A stretch of 64,000 bases of DNA from Silene conica (Eukaryota; Streptophyta; Magnoliopsida; Caryophyllales; Caryophyllaceae): NCBI GenBank assembly GCA_029255685.2, contig CM055319.2:31529568-31593567 (forward strand), read 5' to 3'. A program made the position numbers and the translations under genes. The notes under the pieces are model-generated. The model searched no databases, had not been told where the DNA came from, and saw only the letters and a list, made by a program, of their open reading frames with translations. This document shows positions 44,404-55,409 of this stretch, piece after piece. Each line of letters opens with the position of its first letter. Position 1 is the first letter of the stretch.

Positions 44404-47400
44404 ATGAGTGTGCTGGCTTGGAATTGTAGGGGTCTCAATGATGCTCTTTCCCCTATAATTCCTAAGATAAGAGCATTAGTTATGGATAACTCTATTAATG
44501 TCGTTTTTCTTTCTGAAACAAAGTGTAGTGTTAGTAAAGTTAGTAGTCTGTTTCGGTCCTCTGGTTATGGGAGCTATGCGGGTTGGGATGCTGATGGATG
44601 TTCCGGTGGGATTTGGTGTGGATGGAGGAGTTCTATAAGCTTTTCCGTCTCTTTTGCTAAACACTTCATCATCCTCTTCAATAATATGAATGTCGATCTT
44701 CCTTGGTATATTGTTCTGTTCTATGGGGAACCTTCTATTTCCAACCGTTTGGATGTCTTTAATTTGTTGGAATCGCAAATTCAACTTCTGCAATTTCCGT
44801 ATGTTATTGTGGGTGATTTTAATCAAGTGGAGTTCAGTAGTGATAAGTGCAGTAAGAATATGGGTAATATTCAGGGAGCAATGGAATTTCATCATTGGCG
44901 GGTTACAAATGAATTATTAGATATTCCGTTCAAAGGTCCTAGATTCACGTGGTGTAATAATCGGGATGGGGTGCATCGTGTTGACGAAATACTTGATCGA
45001 GCTTATGGGTCAAAGAACTGGTTTTGTACCTTTCCAGACTCAGGAATTAAACACCTCTCAATTCAAATTTCTGACCATGCGTATATTATTCTGGATTTTG
45101 CTATGGTTGTGAACCGAGTTAAGAAACCATACAAAATTTATGCCTGGTGTTTAGATAGTCCAGAATGCCGTGAGGTGGTTGAACAAAGTTGGGGAAAGGT
45201 TTTTGTGGGGTCGCCTCAATTCAGACTTATGAGAAAACTTTCTTTCACTCAGGGAAAAATAAAGGAATGGGCCCTGAATAAGAAAGCTACGTGCAATGCT
45301 AAGTGGAGTGATTTTGATGACAGGCTGGAGAAGCCTTTGGAGGAATGCTGGATGGATGGTAATTCTGCCAATTTTGAACGAATAAATTTGGAAGGATTTT
45401 GCTAGGAATATGGCCTCGTATTGGAGACAGCGGGCTAAATTGAATTGGACTGTGGAGGGTGATAAGTGCACGCGATTCTTCTTTAATTGGGTTAAAGTCC
45501 GGGCTGGCAGTAATTTTATTCTTGGAATTAAGAAGAGCTCGAATGATTTGACTTATAAGCCGGATGAAATTGCGAAGGAATTCCGTGATTATTTTATTGA
45601 CATTTTCCGGGACCATGAGCCTTCTAATGGGCCAGGATCTTTTTGAACATAGGGGTGCTCATATTAAAGAATATGATTATGATTTCTTATCCAAGGATTT
45701 TGTGGCCCAAGACGTACGGAGAGCGGTTTTTCAACTTGGGGCCCTAAAATCACCAGGACCGGATGGGTTTTCGGCTTATTTTTTCGAGAAATATTGGTAT
45801 AAAGTTAAAAATGAGGTCACTAAGGCCGCATTGGGCATTCTGAATTCTGGAAGAGTGTCTGCTGAGCTTAACCGAACTTTCATTACCCTTATACCGAAGT
45901 GTGCGCATCCGGAGAAGGTGGAGGAATTCAGGCCTATTAGTTTGTGTAATGTGGCTATGAAGATTGTTACTCAATGCATTACAAATCGGCTTACTCGTGT
46001 GATGGGATATCTTGTCGGGGAAACGCAAAACGCTTTTGTTGAGAAACGACATATTTAGGACAATGTCCTTATCGCTCATGAGGCTATCCATAAGATTAAA
46101 AATCATAAGGTTGGTCGTGGTGGTTGTTTTGCGTTCAAAGCCGATATGAGTAAAGCGTATGATCGTGTTCGGTGGGACTTCTTGAGGAAAACCTTGGAAT
46201 TCTTTCATTTCCCGCACAGGTTAATTCAGCTGATAATGAATTGTGTCACCTCTGTTTCCTATGAGGTTCTTTTGAATGGGGCTCCTTTGGAACAGTTTAA
46301 GCCTACAAGGGGTATTCGACAAGGTGATCCTTTATCCCCTTATTTGTTTATCTTGTGCATGGAGATTCTATCTCACAATGTCAATTTGGCCGTGAATGCG
46401 GGTCAACTCTCTGGCCTCAGTCTGGTCAGGAATGGGCCTATTTTGTCACATCTCTTCTTTGCAGATGATTCCTTTTTCTTTCTCAAAGATAAGAATGATG
46501 CTTTTGGGAATTTACGGCGTTTGCTCGACTCATATTGTAGCTCTTCAGTACAGTTTATAAATGATGGAAAATCAGGTATCCTCTTTAGCCCTAGTACCAC
46601 TTTGGCTTCGGCAAGGGCTGGTTTACGGACGTTCCGTATTCATAATAATAATGGCATTGGTAAGTATCTGGAGCTTGAGACAGACTTTGGGGGATCTTAA
46701 ACTCTTGATTTTTGATAATCTTGTGGAAAATGTCAAACGTCGTCTATCTTCTTGGAATACGATCTTCTTGTCGTCTGCTGGGCGATTAACCTTGATTTAT
46801 TCTATCTTGTCTACCCTTTCTAATTATGTCCTATCGGTTTTCAAAATTCCGGTAAGTGTGTCAAGAAAGATTAATTCTATTTTGGCACATTTTTGGTGGT
46901 CAGGAGTTAAATCAGGGAAAATTGTTCATTGGACGAGCAAGAACTTCCTTAGTCTACCAAAATTTGATGGAGGACTTGGTATTAGGAATATTGAGTGTAT
47001 GAATAAGGCTCTCTTGGGAAAATTAGCATGGAAGGTGGTATGTGACAGAAGGTCTCTGCTTAGCCGTGTCTTTTATGATAATTTTTTTTAAGGAGAGTAC
47101 GGTTGGTGGAGGCCCTGTGGTACGGAGTCTGGGAAACTGTTCTTGGGGTTGTCGAAGTATTAGGGAAGGAGCCGTACTCGTAATCCAGGAATGCGGGTGG
47201 AATGTGAGTAGGGATTCGTGTTTGAATATTTGGACTTCAAATTGGATTGATGGAGAAAAACCCCCTAGCATTACTCGATACGGCTTCCCACCACCTGATT
47301 ATATGCGTAGCTGGAGTGTGTCGAAGCTTGTTGGGTTGAATGGTAGTTGGAATCAGGAGATGATTTTTGATGTTTTTGATGATGAATGGGCCAGGAAAAT

Positions 47401-48061
47401 TTGTGCTATCCCTATTTGTCGTTCTACGGAGAGGGATAACATTTTTTGGCGTCTAAAGAAGGATGGTGTGTACTCTGTAAAATCTGGTTACGGTAGATGT
47501 CTGCAGGATTTTCTTGGTGAGAATTGTTCGAGAAAAGATAAAGAACGTATCAATGACAAAGTTGCGTCCTTCTGTAAGAAGCGTTTGTGGAGGTTACACG
47601 GGCCAAATAAATGGAGAGTTTTTCTTTGGAGTATTTTATCTTCTTCTCTTCCTGTGGGTGCTGAGCTTATTAAGCGTAATATTCAGGGATCTTTTTCCTG
47701 TCCTATCTGTGCTAATAAGGATTGTCTTGAAACTTTGGAACATCTTTTCCGTGACTGTCCGGTGGTTAGGCGCCTTTGGTTCGCATCTCATTTGGGAATT
47801 AGAACGGATTTTGCTTCATTCCTCAGTCTTGGGGACTGGATTGTGGATTGGATTTGTTTTGGGACTCGTGATTCGAAGTTCTCCAATCATTTCGTCGTGG
47901 TGTTTATCTCTTTCCTTTGGAGTATTTGGTGTTCCTAGAATAATATTATTTTTGCGGGTACCCCTTTTTCATTGCGCATGTTTTTCAATATTCAGAACTC
48001 TGTTCAGAACTTGGTGATTGAAGCGCTTGCTAAGAATGACAGTGAGAAGGTTAATACTATG
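44404..48061 (+). pseudogene. LINE A ORF2: endonuclease, reverse transcriptase, zf-RVT
   Basis: Starts MSVLAWNCRGLNDALS. Endonuclease to about 45120 with AWNCRGL, SETKCSV, VIVGDFNQVEF, TWCNNRDG, DEILDRAY and QISDHAYI. RT at about 45700-46700: LKSPGPDGFSAYFFEKYW, EEFRPISLCNVAMKIVTQCI, ADMSKAYDRVRWDFL, RGIRQGDPLSPYLFILCM, catalytic FADDSFFF. A zf-RVT region near 47600-47790 (PNKWRVFLWSILSSSLPVGA, CPICANKDCLETLEHLFRDC). Frame changes near 45405, 45560-45640, 46680 and 47060 and stops at about 46058 and 47938 show decay. Interrupted at 48061 by the solo LTR. Confidence 0.88.
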
Positions 48062-49635
48062 TGATGCCCGTCGTTGAGGGTACCAAAGATAAAATTTATA
48101 ATTCCTAACCTTTAACTATAGATAGTGAAAGTCAGGGTCGAACCACAGAGAGGTGGGGAATGTTTATTGTTTGATGTTAATGTTTTAAGGTAACAGAATT
48201 GGGGGTTTGATTTATTGTTGCTAAGTCTAAAGGCAAATAATTAAGAAAATAAAACAAATAAATAGAGACGAGAATAAAACTATAATAAAAGAGATGCTAG
48301 GATGATTGGGTAATAAATAGCTAAGGTAATATAAATCCTAAGGTCAACATGTATTGCAGTCGCGCAAGCTAAGGGGTGTAACATATCCTTTCGGTATAAG
48401 GTACCTAATAGCTCCTTTCGGCCTATGCTATTAGTTCCTAGGTCTCACGATTATGGGTGTCAACAATAAGGGTGATTCCTAAATCCTAGGTCACATACCT
48501 TTCAGTCTTGGGTAACCTAGTCGTCTTAACGCGCAAACCAATGCCCTCCCCGTATCTTTCAATCTTGGGTAGGTCATTACAAACATCCTACAAGTCTCCC
48601 TTGGGTCTCATTGCAGGATACTATAGTCGACGAAGTAAAACAAACAGAATACAAACGCGAGTGGGTCGACCGACCAGCTAGCCTAGTCGGCCGACCACAG
48701 CTTCAGTCGACCGACCCGTTAGGCGGGTCGGCCGACCAAGGCTCTGCTACAGTTGGTCTCGGAATCTAAACTACCTACGCATATTCATCCCCTACATCCT
48801 AACATATGAAATTAGCTACTCATGATTACTAAAACAACAATGAAAACAGGAATAAATATGGAAATCATAATGAATATCAATCTAAACATGCAATCGCTAA
48901 TAAGGCTTTGGGAATCTATCTTAAACCGAATATAACAATTCTAAACTAATAACAATGGAACTGAAAATAAGAGAGAATTACCAGAAATCGGAATTGAGAT
49001 GGAAAGGAACAAACTTTATTGATGAATGCTTGAAGGATTGACGAACAAACTAAAAAGTGTTTGAGAATTATTGAAAGCTTACAAAAACGAAACTAAATTC
49101 TAAAACTTAAAACTGAATGGAAACTGAATGATAGAAAAACTAGATAATCGAACCCTAATCATGCCTTATGCTTAAATTGGCGGACAATTAGAGTTTCCTA
49201 ATGATTCTAACACGTTATTGGGCTTACGGAAAGCTTCTGGGTCTGCGCAGAGGTCGGTCGACCTACTATGTGGGTCGGTCGACCTGTTCACGGGCTTCAG
49301 AGATTTCTGGGCTTTCCATAACAGAGGCCTGGTCGGCCGACCCAAGTAGTAGGTCGGTCGACCCTTATTCCTGTAGGATTGCTTTGATTCGTCTTGGTTT
49401 GACTTCTTGGCACTTGGTCAATGTTTTTGAGTGGACTTTTCTTCGTTCCTTGGTTATGAAAGGTCCCAAGGGCACAAGTTTGGTATAAAATCGTCCCTGT
49501 TCTGCATAAATCTGCAAAATTGCGTAAAAATACGAAAGTAGACAATTGTTGGGAAATAAAAGCTAAAACATAGTAAATGAGCGACCAAATGCGTGTAAAA
49601 ATAGATGTAAAACATCATAAAATAGGCACGCATCA
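48062..49635 (-). repeat. Solo LTR (Athila/Tat-like) in LINE A
   Basis: 1574 bp, bounded by TGATGCCCGTC and GGCACGCATCA, duplication CTATG at 48057-48061 and 49636-49640. No PBS, no coding part. By comparison with the LTRs at 26676 and 61385 (shared TGAT...ATCA ends and a GGGTCGAACC-like phrase near one end) I place it in the same group on the minus strand; orientation is an inference. It carries four pairs of 12-bp boxes with 21-bp start spacing: 48664/48685, 48705/48726, 49252/49273 and 49331/49352. Confidence 0.85.
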
Positions 49636-49640
49636 CTATG

Positions 49641-50111
49641 TCTGGTGCTCGACGACCTAGTGATGATGTGAAGGGTGCAATAAGGGATTTCTTCCATTAT
49701 GTCTTGGTCCATGAAGCTGTGTCTTGCCAGGAGTATCGTGTTATAGTGGATGCATGTTGGTTCCCTAATTTTAAGGCGTCTGCTGGGTGGATTGCGTATT
49801 ATCCTGATGGTTCTTTGCTAGGTTCTTATTCTGTCTGTTTCACTGCGGAGTCTCCACTCCAAGCCGAGGCAATTGGTCTCCTTAAGTCCTTAACTTGGAT
49901 CCATTCTCTTCAGGTGTATCACCTGGGTGTGTTGACGGATTGTCTTCAGCTTATCTTGCAGGTTGCTAAGCTCGAGGTGGTTGATGTCAAGATTAAGGGA
50001 GTTGTTAATGACATTCTTAAGCTTTTTCCTCTTTTTCATTGTTTGTCTATTAGCTTCGTCCCTAAGAATCTGAACAAGATTGCCCATAATCTTGCAAAGA
50101 TTTCCTGTTAA
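49641..50111 (+). pseudogene. LINE A ORF2 C-terminal RNase H domain
   Basis: Readable from the solo LTR boundary: VIVDACWFPNFKASAGWIAY, GSYSVCFTAESPLQAEAIGL, VLTDCLQLILQVAKLE, FVPKNLNKIAHNLAKISC. This is the RVT_3 / plant RNase H-like domain with D...E...D...(H/N)xxAH-type residues. Some plant L1 elements carry such a domain at the end of ORF2. Stop at 50109-50111, then a 26-bp 3' UTR and the poly-A tail, so this is the true end of ORF2. Confidence 0.85.
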
Positions 50112-50167
50112 TCTTATGGGACTTCTTTACTGCTGTCAAAAAAAAAAAAAATTTATCCACTAGGGAA

Positions 50168-51167
50168 AGAAGAAAAACTACCTAGTAGTATTCAACTGAC
50201 TCAATATATCAACTTCACTAATCTTAGAATTAGCATTTAGCATTACAATACTAACTAGGAATTGTATTTCTCAAAGCAAAATTTAGCATTACAATACTAA
50301 CTAGGAATTGTATTTCTCAAAGCAAAATTGCAGCAGTCCTCTCTTTACCTTCAAAAATGCGTTTATTTCTTTCAGCCCATAATGTGTAAACTAGAGCCCC
50401 TATACTACACTTCACCCAATTATTTAACCAGTGTCTCCGCACTTTCCTACTGTCAATCCAACTGAGCAGAGAATTCAGATCAGTATGCAGAGTATGCAAA
50501 TTTGTCCAGCGCTTAATCTCGTCGTACAGGCCTTTAGAATAGCTACAATGAAAGAACAAATGTGTAACACTTTCAGCAGCTTGTTTGCAAAGGACACACC
50601 TGTTTGCCATAGTCATTCCTCTATTCATTAACTGGTCAATGGTGGCTAGCTTATTCTGAGCAGTTAGCATAAGGAAAAAACTATGTTTTGGAATATACAG
50701 GCCCCTTTATATAGCAATCTGGTATGTAGTGATGGGAAATTTTGGTCTGAGCTTGTCATAATCTAGACTTATAGAGAACTTCCCTCTCTGCAAACACTGA
50801 TCCAAGAAATGTTGAGCCTCATTAACACTACCAGTGAGTCCCTCAATCCTTGTCCTCACTTTTAAAATGCCCCTGATGCTATCTGCATGTTTGTCAGTAA
50901 TATTAAGTTCCCAAAGATTGGCCTTATCAAAAATGTAGCACTGCAGCCATTTTATCCAAATGTTAGCATAATTTTTGTCAATCTGCCAAAGTTGCTTTAG
51001 TAGACACGCTCGCTTCCAAGCAATAAGGTTTTTAATCTCAAACCCTCCTTCGCTCCAAGAGGGCACAAATACTTTGCCAGCTCTTAAAAAACATCCTCCT
51101 TTTTTCTGTTGTCCCACCCCAAAAAAGATTTCGGTAAAAGAAATCTTGAAACAAACCCGTGAAACAT
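50168..51167 (-). pseudogene. LINE B ORF2 C-terminal part (zf-RVT)
   Basis: On the minus strand from 51167 (the frame begins upstream of the 5' truncation): KVFVPSWSEGGFEIKNLIAW, KRACLLKQLWQIDKN, then zf-RVT MTMANRCVLCKQAAESVTHL, FFHCSYSKGLYDEI to about 50320. A frame change separates the two halves near 50690. A 46-bp unit is tandemly duplicated in the 3' part (50235-50280 and 50281-50326). Confidence 0.82.
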
Positions 51168-51180
51168 ATTTTTGCATGTG

Positions 51181-51903
51181 TTTTAACTTATTATTATTGT
51201 AAAAGAAATTGAGTATAAAATATTCATGTATTTTGGTTAATATTTTGAGTTGTTATTTATTATATCAATATTCTTGAAACATACCCGTGCAATTTTGCAC
51301 GAGTTGAAAATTAGTTATTCATAATTGAGAAAATTAGGTTTAACGAGTTTTTTTTTTTTTTTGTCAAGACTAGCAAATGGAGCTTGAAGAAAAGGGTGCA
51401 AACTCATATCCCACATTGGTAGTGTAAAGGTGAAAATATCAATTTTTATAGATGTGCTGAAAATATAATAGTATGAGGCATTTTGGGAAGGAGCCCGTGA
51501 GTAAATCCGTGAGAGCTTAACCGAAGTAGCAAAGACCCAACACGATGTGCAGCAAAGACCCAATACGATGTGTTTATGCTTCCGCACAACATTCACCAAT
51601 AAAAATCTACGATATGTAAGAGATTTACAGAGATTTAATAGTTTTAAAATTATGCGAAGATAGGTTATATTGAAAAGGAGAAAAGGTGATCTACAAATGC
51701 AAAATGAGAAAGCTACATAATTAGAAATTAGAAAAAATGGAATTTAATAGTCCAAGAAAATGTACGAGTGATTAAAATAAAACGTAGGTACACAAGATTA
51801 ATACTGCCACTACCATCCTCTACATATTTTTATGTACTTACAGGAAATACTGTAAATCACGATTGCATGCACTTCCCATTTGTTGTATTATTATTTGATT
51901 GAT
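51181..51903. other. Intergenic DNA and likely 3' UTR of the transporter gene
   Basis: AT-rich. Contains a T run (about 51347-51362), then a 240-bp segment with a GGATATGAGTTTGCACCC-like phrase on the minus strand and a tandem duplication of AGCAAAGACCCAACACGATG (51528-51550, 51551-51571), perhaps a small unclassified repeat. The part adjoining 51904 should contain the transporter 3' UTR; several AATAAT-like signals are present but I cannot choose one. Confidence 0.5.
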
Positions 51904-54900
51904 CTACTTATTCGTAGTGTAGTTACCATCTTCGACCTTGGCCAATTCACTCCCACTCTCGATTGCTTGATTCTTCTTCATCTCCATTGCATTGTCATAC
52001 GAAGCATGCAACCCGAAAAGAAAGTAGTACACAAGCAACACGGCCGTCCAACTCGCAAACCTTACGTAGGAATCCTTATCGATTGAACCAAGAAGGAAAA
52101 TATTGATCATTATCGATGCTGAGGGCAACCATGGCACAAGGGGGACCCCCCATACTGTAGGTTTCTTCGCTTGTGGCACGAATAACTGTAGACCCAGTGT
52201 GGCTAAAAACCAAACTGGTGCTGTGACTATGTAAGTCGCCCACCCGGTTTGACTTAATCCCCAATAGGCCGATGTAGCAATGGCCGATCCAAGAATTAAG
52301 GTTAAGCAGGTAAGAAACTTATTTCGATCAGTGGTTGTGGTTAAACCAGTAGCATAGTAGCGGCGTACCAATAAAGCCAAGGCAACTAACATGAATATGA
52401 CAAGTGTGGCAATTGAGAGGAGATTTGAGAGAATGTTTAGGTCAGTAAAGAAGGCGATTATAGCAGTCGCGACCATCATAACTATTGTTGCATTTATTGG
52501 TGTTCCGGACTTGTGATTCACCTTGGCTAGCCATGGAGGCATCATGTGAGTCCTTGCAATGTGAGTCAAGTAACGAGCTTGTCCTATGGCACTAACAAGT
52601 AACACTGTAGTCATGCCTTTAAGTGCCCCTATTGCCACTATGTATTTTGCCCAATTCATTCCTACCTGATTAACAACAATAATTGTAGTAGGATTACCAA
52701 TTTTGATGCAAGGACTACCAAATCACCATAACAAAACACTCTATCTGTTTGCTCATTTCTTTACCCGTTACATTTACTTTGATCATCTACATAAGCTATT
52801 GTCTACTTGCGAGTCAACAACCCCCCCATATGGTCCCTACCATCCCTTTAGTTTTTGTGCAAAAACGAAAGGTAAACAAATGACCGGAACACAGAATAGT
52901 TGCATACCTTCTCAAAGGCCACAGTAAAAGGAGCATTCCTATCAATTTGAGTGTAGGGTTGCATAAGGCAAAGAGTGAGAGCCAACAAACAATAAGCCAA
53001 GGTAGTAATAACCATGGAACCAATCAACCCAATAGGAATATCCCGACCCGGGTTCTTAGTCTCCTCGGCCATAGTCGAGACTGCATCAAACCCGACATAC
53101 GCAAAGTAAAGCACGGCCGAGGCCTGGAAGATCCCTCTGGGCCCCATCAAAGGGTTTACAAATGGAGTCAAGTTCTTGGGGTTGGCATGAGTGAGGCCGG
53201 CAACAACCATGAAAATAATGACAAGAATATGAACAACCGAGGCAATGTAATTGAGCCGGGATGAACCTTTGATACTGTACACTGCAAGAGCACAGATTAC
53301 AATGCAAACCACAACTGCAATCGGATCGAGCTGGTTGAAGTCAGAACTGAGGTGAGGGGAGATAATCCGGAAATCTTCTGGCTGGTGGTTGCAGAGGGTG
53401 GCGAAGTATGAGGTCCATGCTCTAGCAACTGCTGCGCCACTTATTACGTACTCCAATAGTATATTTCCTGCGGCTAGAAATGCCATGAAATCTCCAAGTT
53501 CTACCCTCAGATACGCAAATGAACCTCCTGTTTGTTAAATAACCACCAAAAATCATAGGGAAACTGAGTCCTCAACGTTGCTAAATTGCGAATGTTGTAT
53601 CAAATAGAAAAATGAGCAGAAAATAAGAGCAACAAAGCTTGGACAATTTTATGTAATTCTTTAATATCAAAACGCCCACAATTTTTATAATCTTTTTAAT
53701 TACTTATAGGCTGAGTATTCATCCCTATATAAACTAAAAAAATCAACTTGCTACAAATATATATATGACTACTTTATTTCACAATACTTATATTTTAATT
53801 ACTCTATATCATAAATAATGATTTTCTTATTTTTTACATAAATGCAATCTCCTATCAACGAAGAGAATAAAAATCCTCAAAAGTTAATCCCTCCAAAATG
53901 CTCCTATTTAAATATTGAAATAAAATAATTTTTTTAATTAATAAACTAACTAATTTTTTATTTAAAAATAACAATATTTTCATAACCTATAATATTTTCA
54001 TCCTTATACTTTAAAATTTAACCATTTAATTGTATTTTTGTTCTGGTCAAAATCTCACCGAATTTTTCAATTTCTCACCAATATCCCGTATCAATGTACA
54101 AAATATGTATAAATTTCACTTTACATTATACTTTAATATTTTATATACATGTAGATTCGTACTTATACCGTCTTATTTTATTACATGTCAACAAGTCCTA
54201 TGTACAATTATCTTACTTTTAAAAAAAAATCTAATCTCTTTTGTTTTGTAGTTTACCCGTTTTTAAAACCTAATTAGTAATTATATACAAAAATTGAAAT
54301 CCATATGCAGTAAATTCAAAGAAATTAAAGACGGAGAGGGTTACAAACATGATAGCAACAAATGCAAGAACTAGAGAGATAGAGTTTCAAAAAGAGACGG
54401 AAATTATGGTAGATGAAAAAGATAACTATATCAATTTTTGTATAAAAGTAATATACGTAATTACGTATATATTGTAAGTATATTTATTCTTATTCATGTA
54501 ATAACATATACAATTTGATGTGAAATGGAAAAATCCGGTGAGATTTTGATCGGAAAATAGAAGGTGTTTAATTTCACTTTATAGTAAAGTTAAGGGATAA
54601 TTTACTCCAAAGCAAAGTTAAGGGGGTTAATCTCACATTTTAGCATACTTAAAGGATCATTTGCCGCCACTTCCCCGCCTTTTATATACAATTAAAGAGG
54701 ATAATAATCAAAAATAAGGAAATCCCAAAAAAAACATGTATGGTCCACCACCCCCACCATCACTCACCCCTACCACCAGTGCTCACAACTAGAACGCACC
54801 ACCATCAGCCGGCATAAACCGATCCACCTTCAACAATCAAAAATCCCAAATTACTAAATTAGAAACCCTAATTGTAAAATCCTCTTTCGTTAAAAATAGA

Positions 54901-55322
54901 ATTATTAAAAAGCATGTATTAATAAATATGTTGATAGAACGACAAACGTATTTGTGATATGTGCGAATTAAAATCCATAATTCGTTAAAAGATTAGCATT
55001 TAGTTTTGGGGTGAGAAGAAGAGAAAAGAGAATTTTTTTAAAGTTGTTTTTTTGACAAGTGTAAATTCAAAATAAGGTTACAAAGTGTGTGGGATTAAGT
55101 AATATCATGTGCATGATTTGCAAATACGTAAATTAATCCATTAGCTAAATACTGCATTTTGATGATAGACTTAAGACTAATTAATCTTCAAATAATGAAA
55201 TATGAATCTTCAAATCCTTATACTATGTTGCTCCTTGTCACTAGTGTCTGGTAATTTAATTAATAGGTTATCGATTCAGATATGTTTCATCAATTTATCG
55301 GGTTGGGTTATTTGACATATCT

Positions 55323-55409
<87 letters not shown>

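Larger units (their letters stand above)
32464..50151 (+). mobile_element. LINE 'A' (plant L1 with RNase H), near full length, split twice
   Basis: Target duplication TTTATCCACTAGG at 32451-32463 and 50152-50164. Poly-A tail at 50138-50151. Parts: 5' region 32464-32967, ORF1 42205-44300, ORF2 44404-48061, RNase H end 49641-50111. Interrupted by the gene-less LTR element (32968-42199) and the solo LTR (48062-49635). Without these it is about 6.9 kb, a normal full length. Multiple stops and frameshifts show it is inactive. Confidence 0.9.
32381..51167 (-). mobile_element. LINE 'B', 5'-truncated, split by LINE A
   Basis: Target duplication ATTTTTGCATGTG at 32368-32380 and 51168-51180. The poly-A tail appears as a T run at 32381-32395, followed by a 3' UTR (GCAAGAAAGTATTTCTC) to 32450. 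The remaining body is at 50152-51167, with the C-terminal part of ORF2. LINE A sits in the 3' UTR and duplicated TTTATCCACTAGG. Without LINE A the copy is only about 1.1 kb, a typical 5'-truncated LINE insertion. Confidence 0.85.

Noticed and set aside
51347-51610. Possible SINE or TRIM (T run followed by a conserved-looking segment)
   Set aside because: No convincing A and B boxes, terminal repeats or target duplication; kept only as a note on that stretch.
52666-53527. Reading the transporter pieces as separate genes
   Set aside because: Splice sites GT/AG at 56787/53528 and 52907/52666 join them in frame into one 601-residue permease with family motifs across both junctions.
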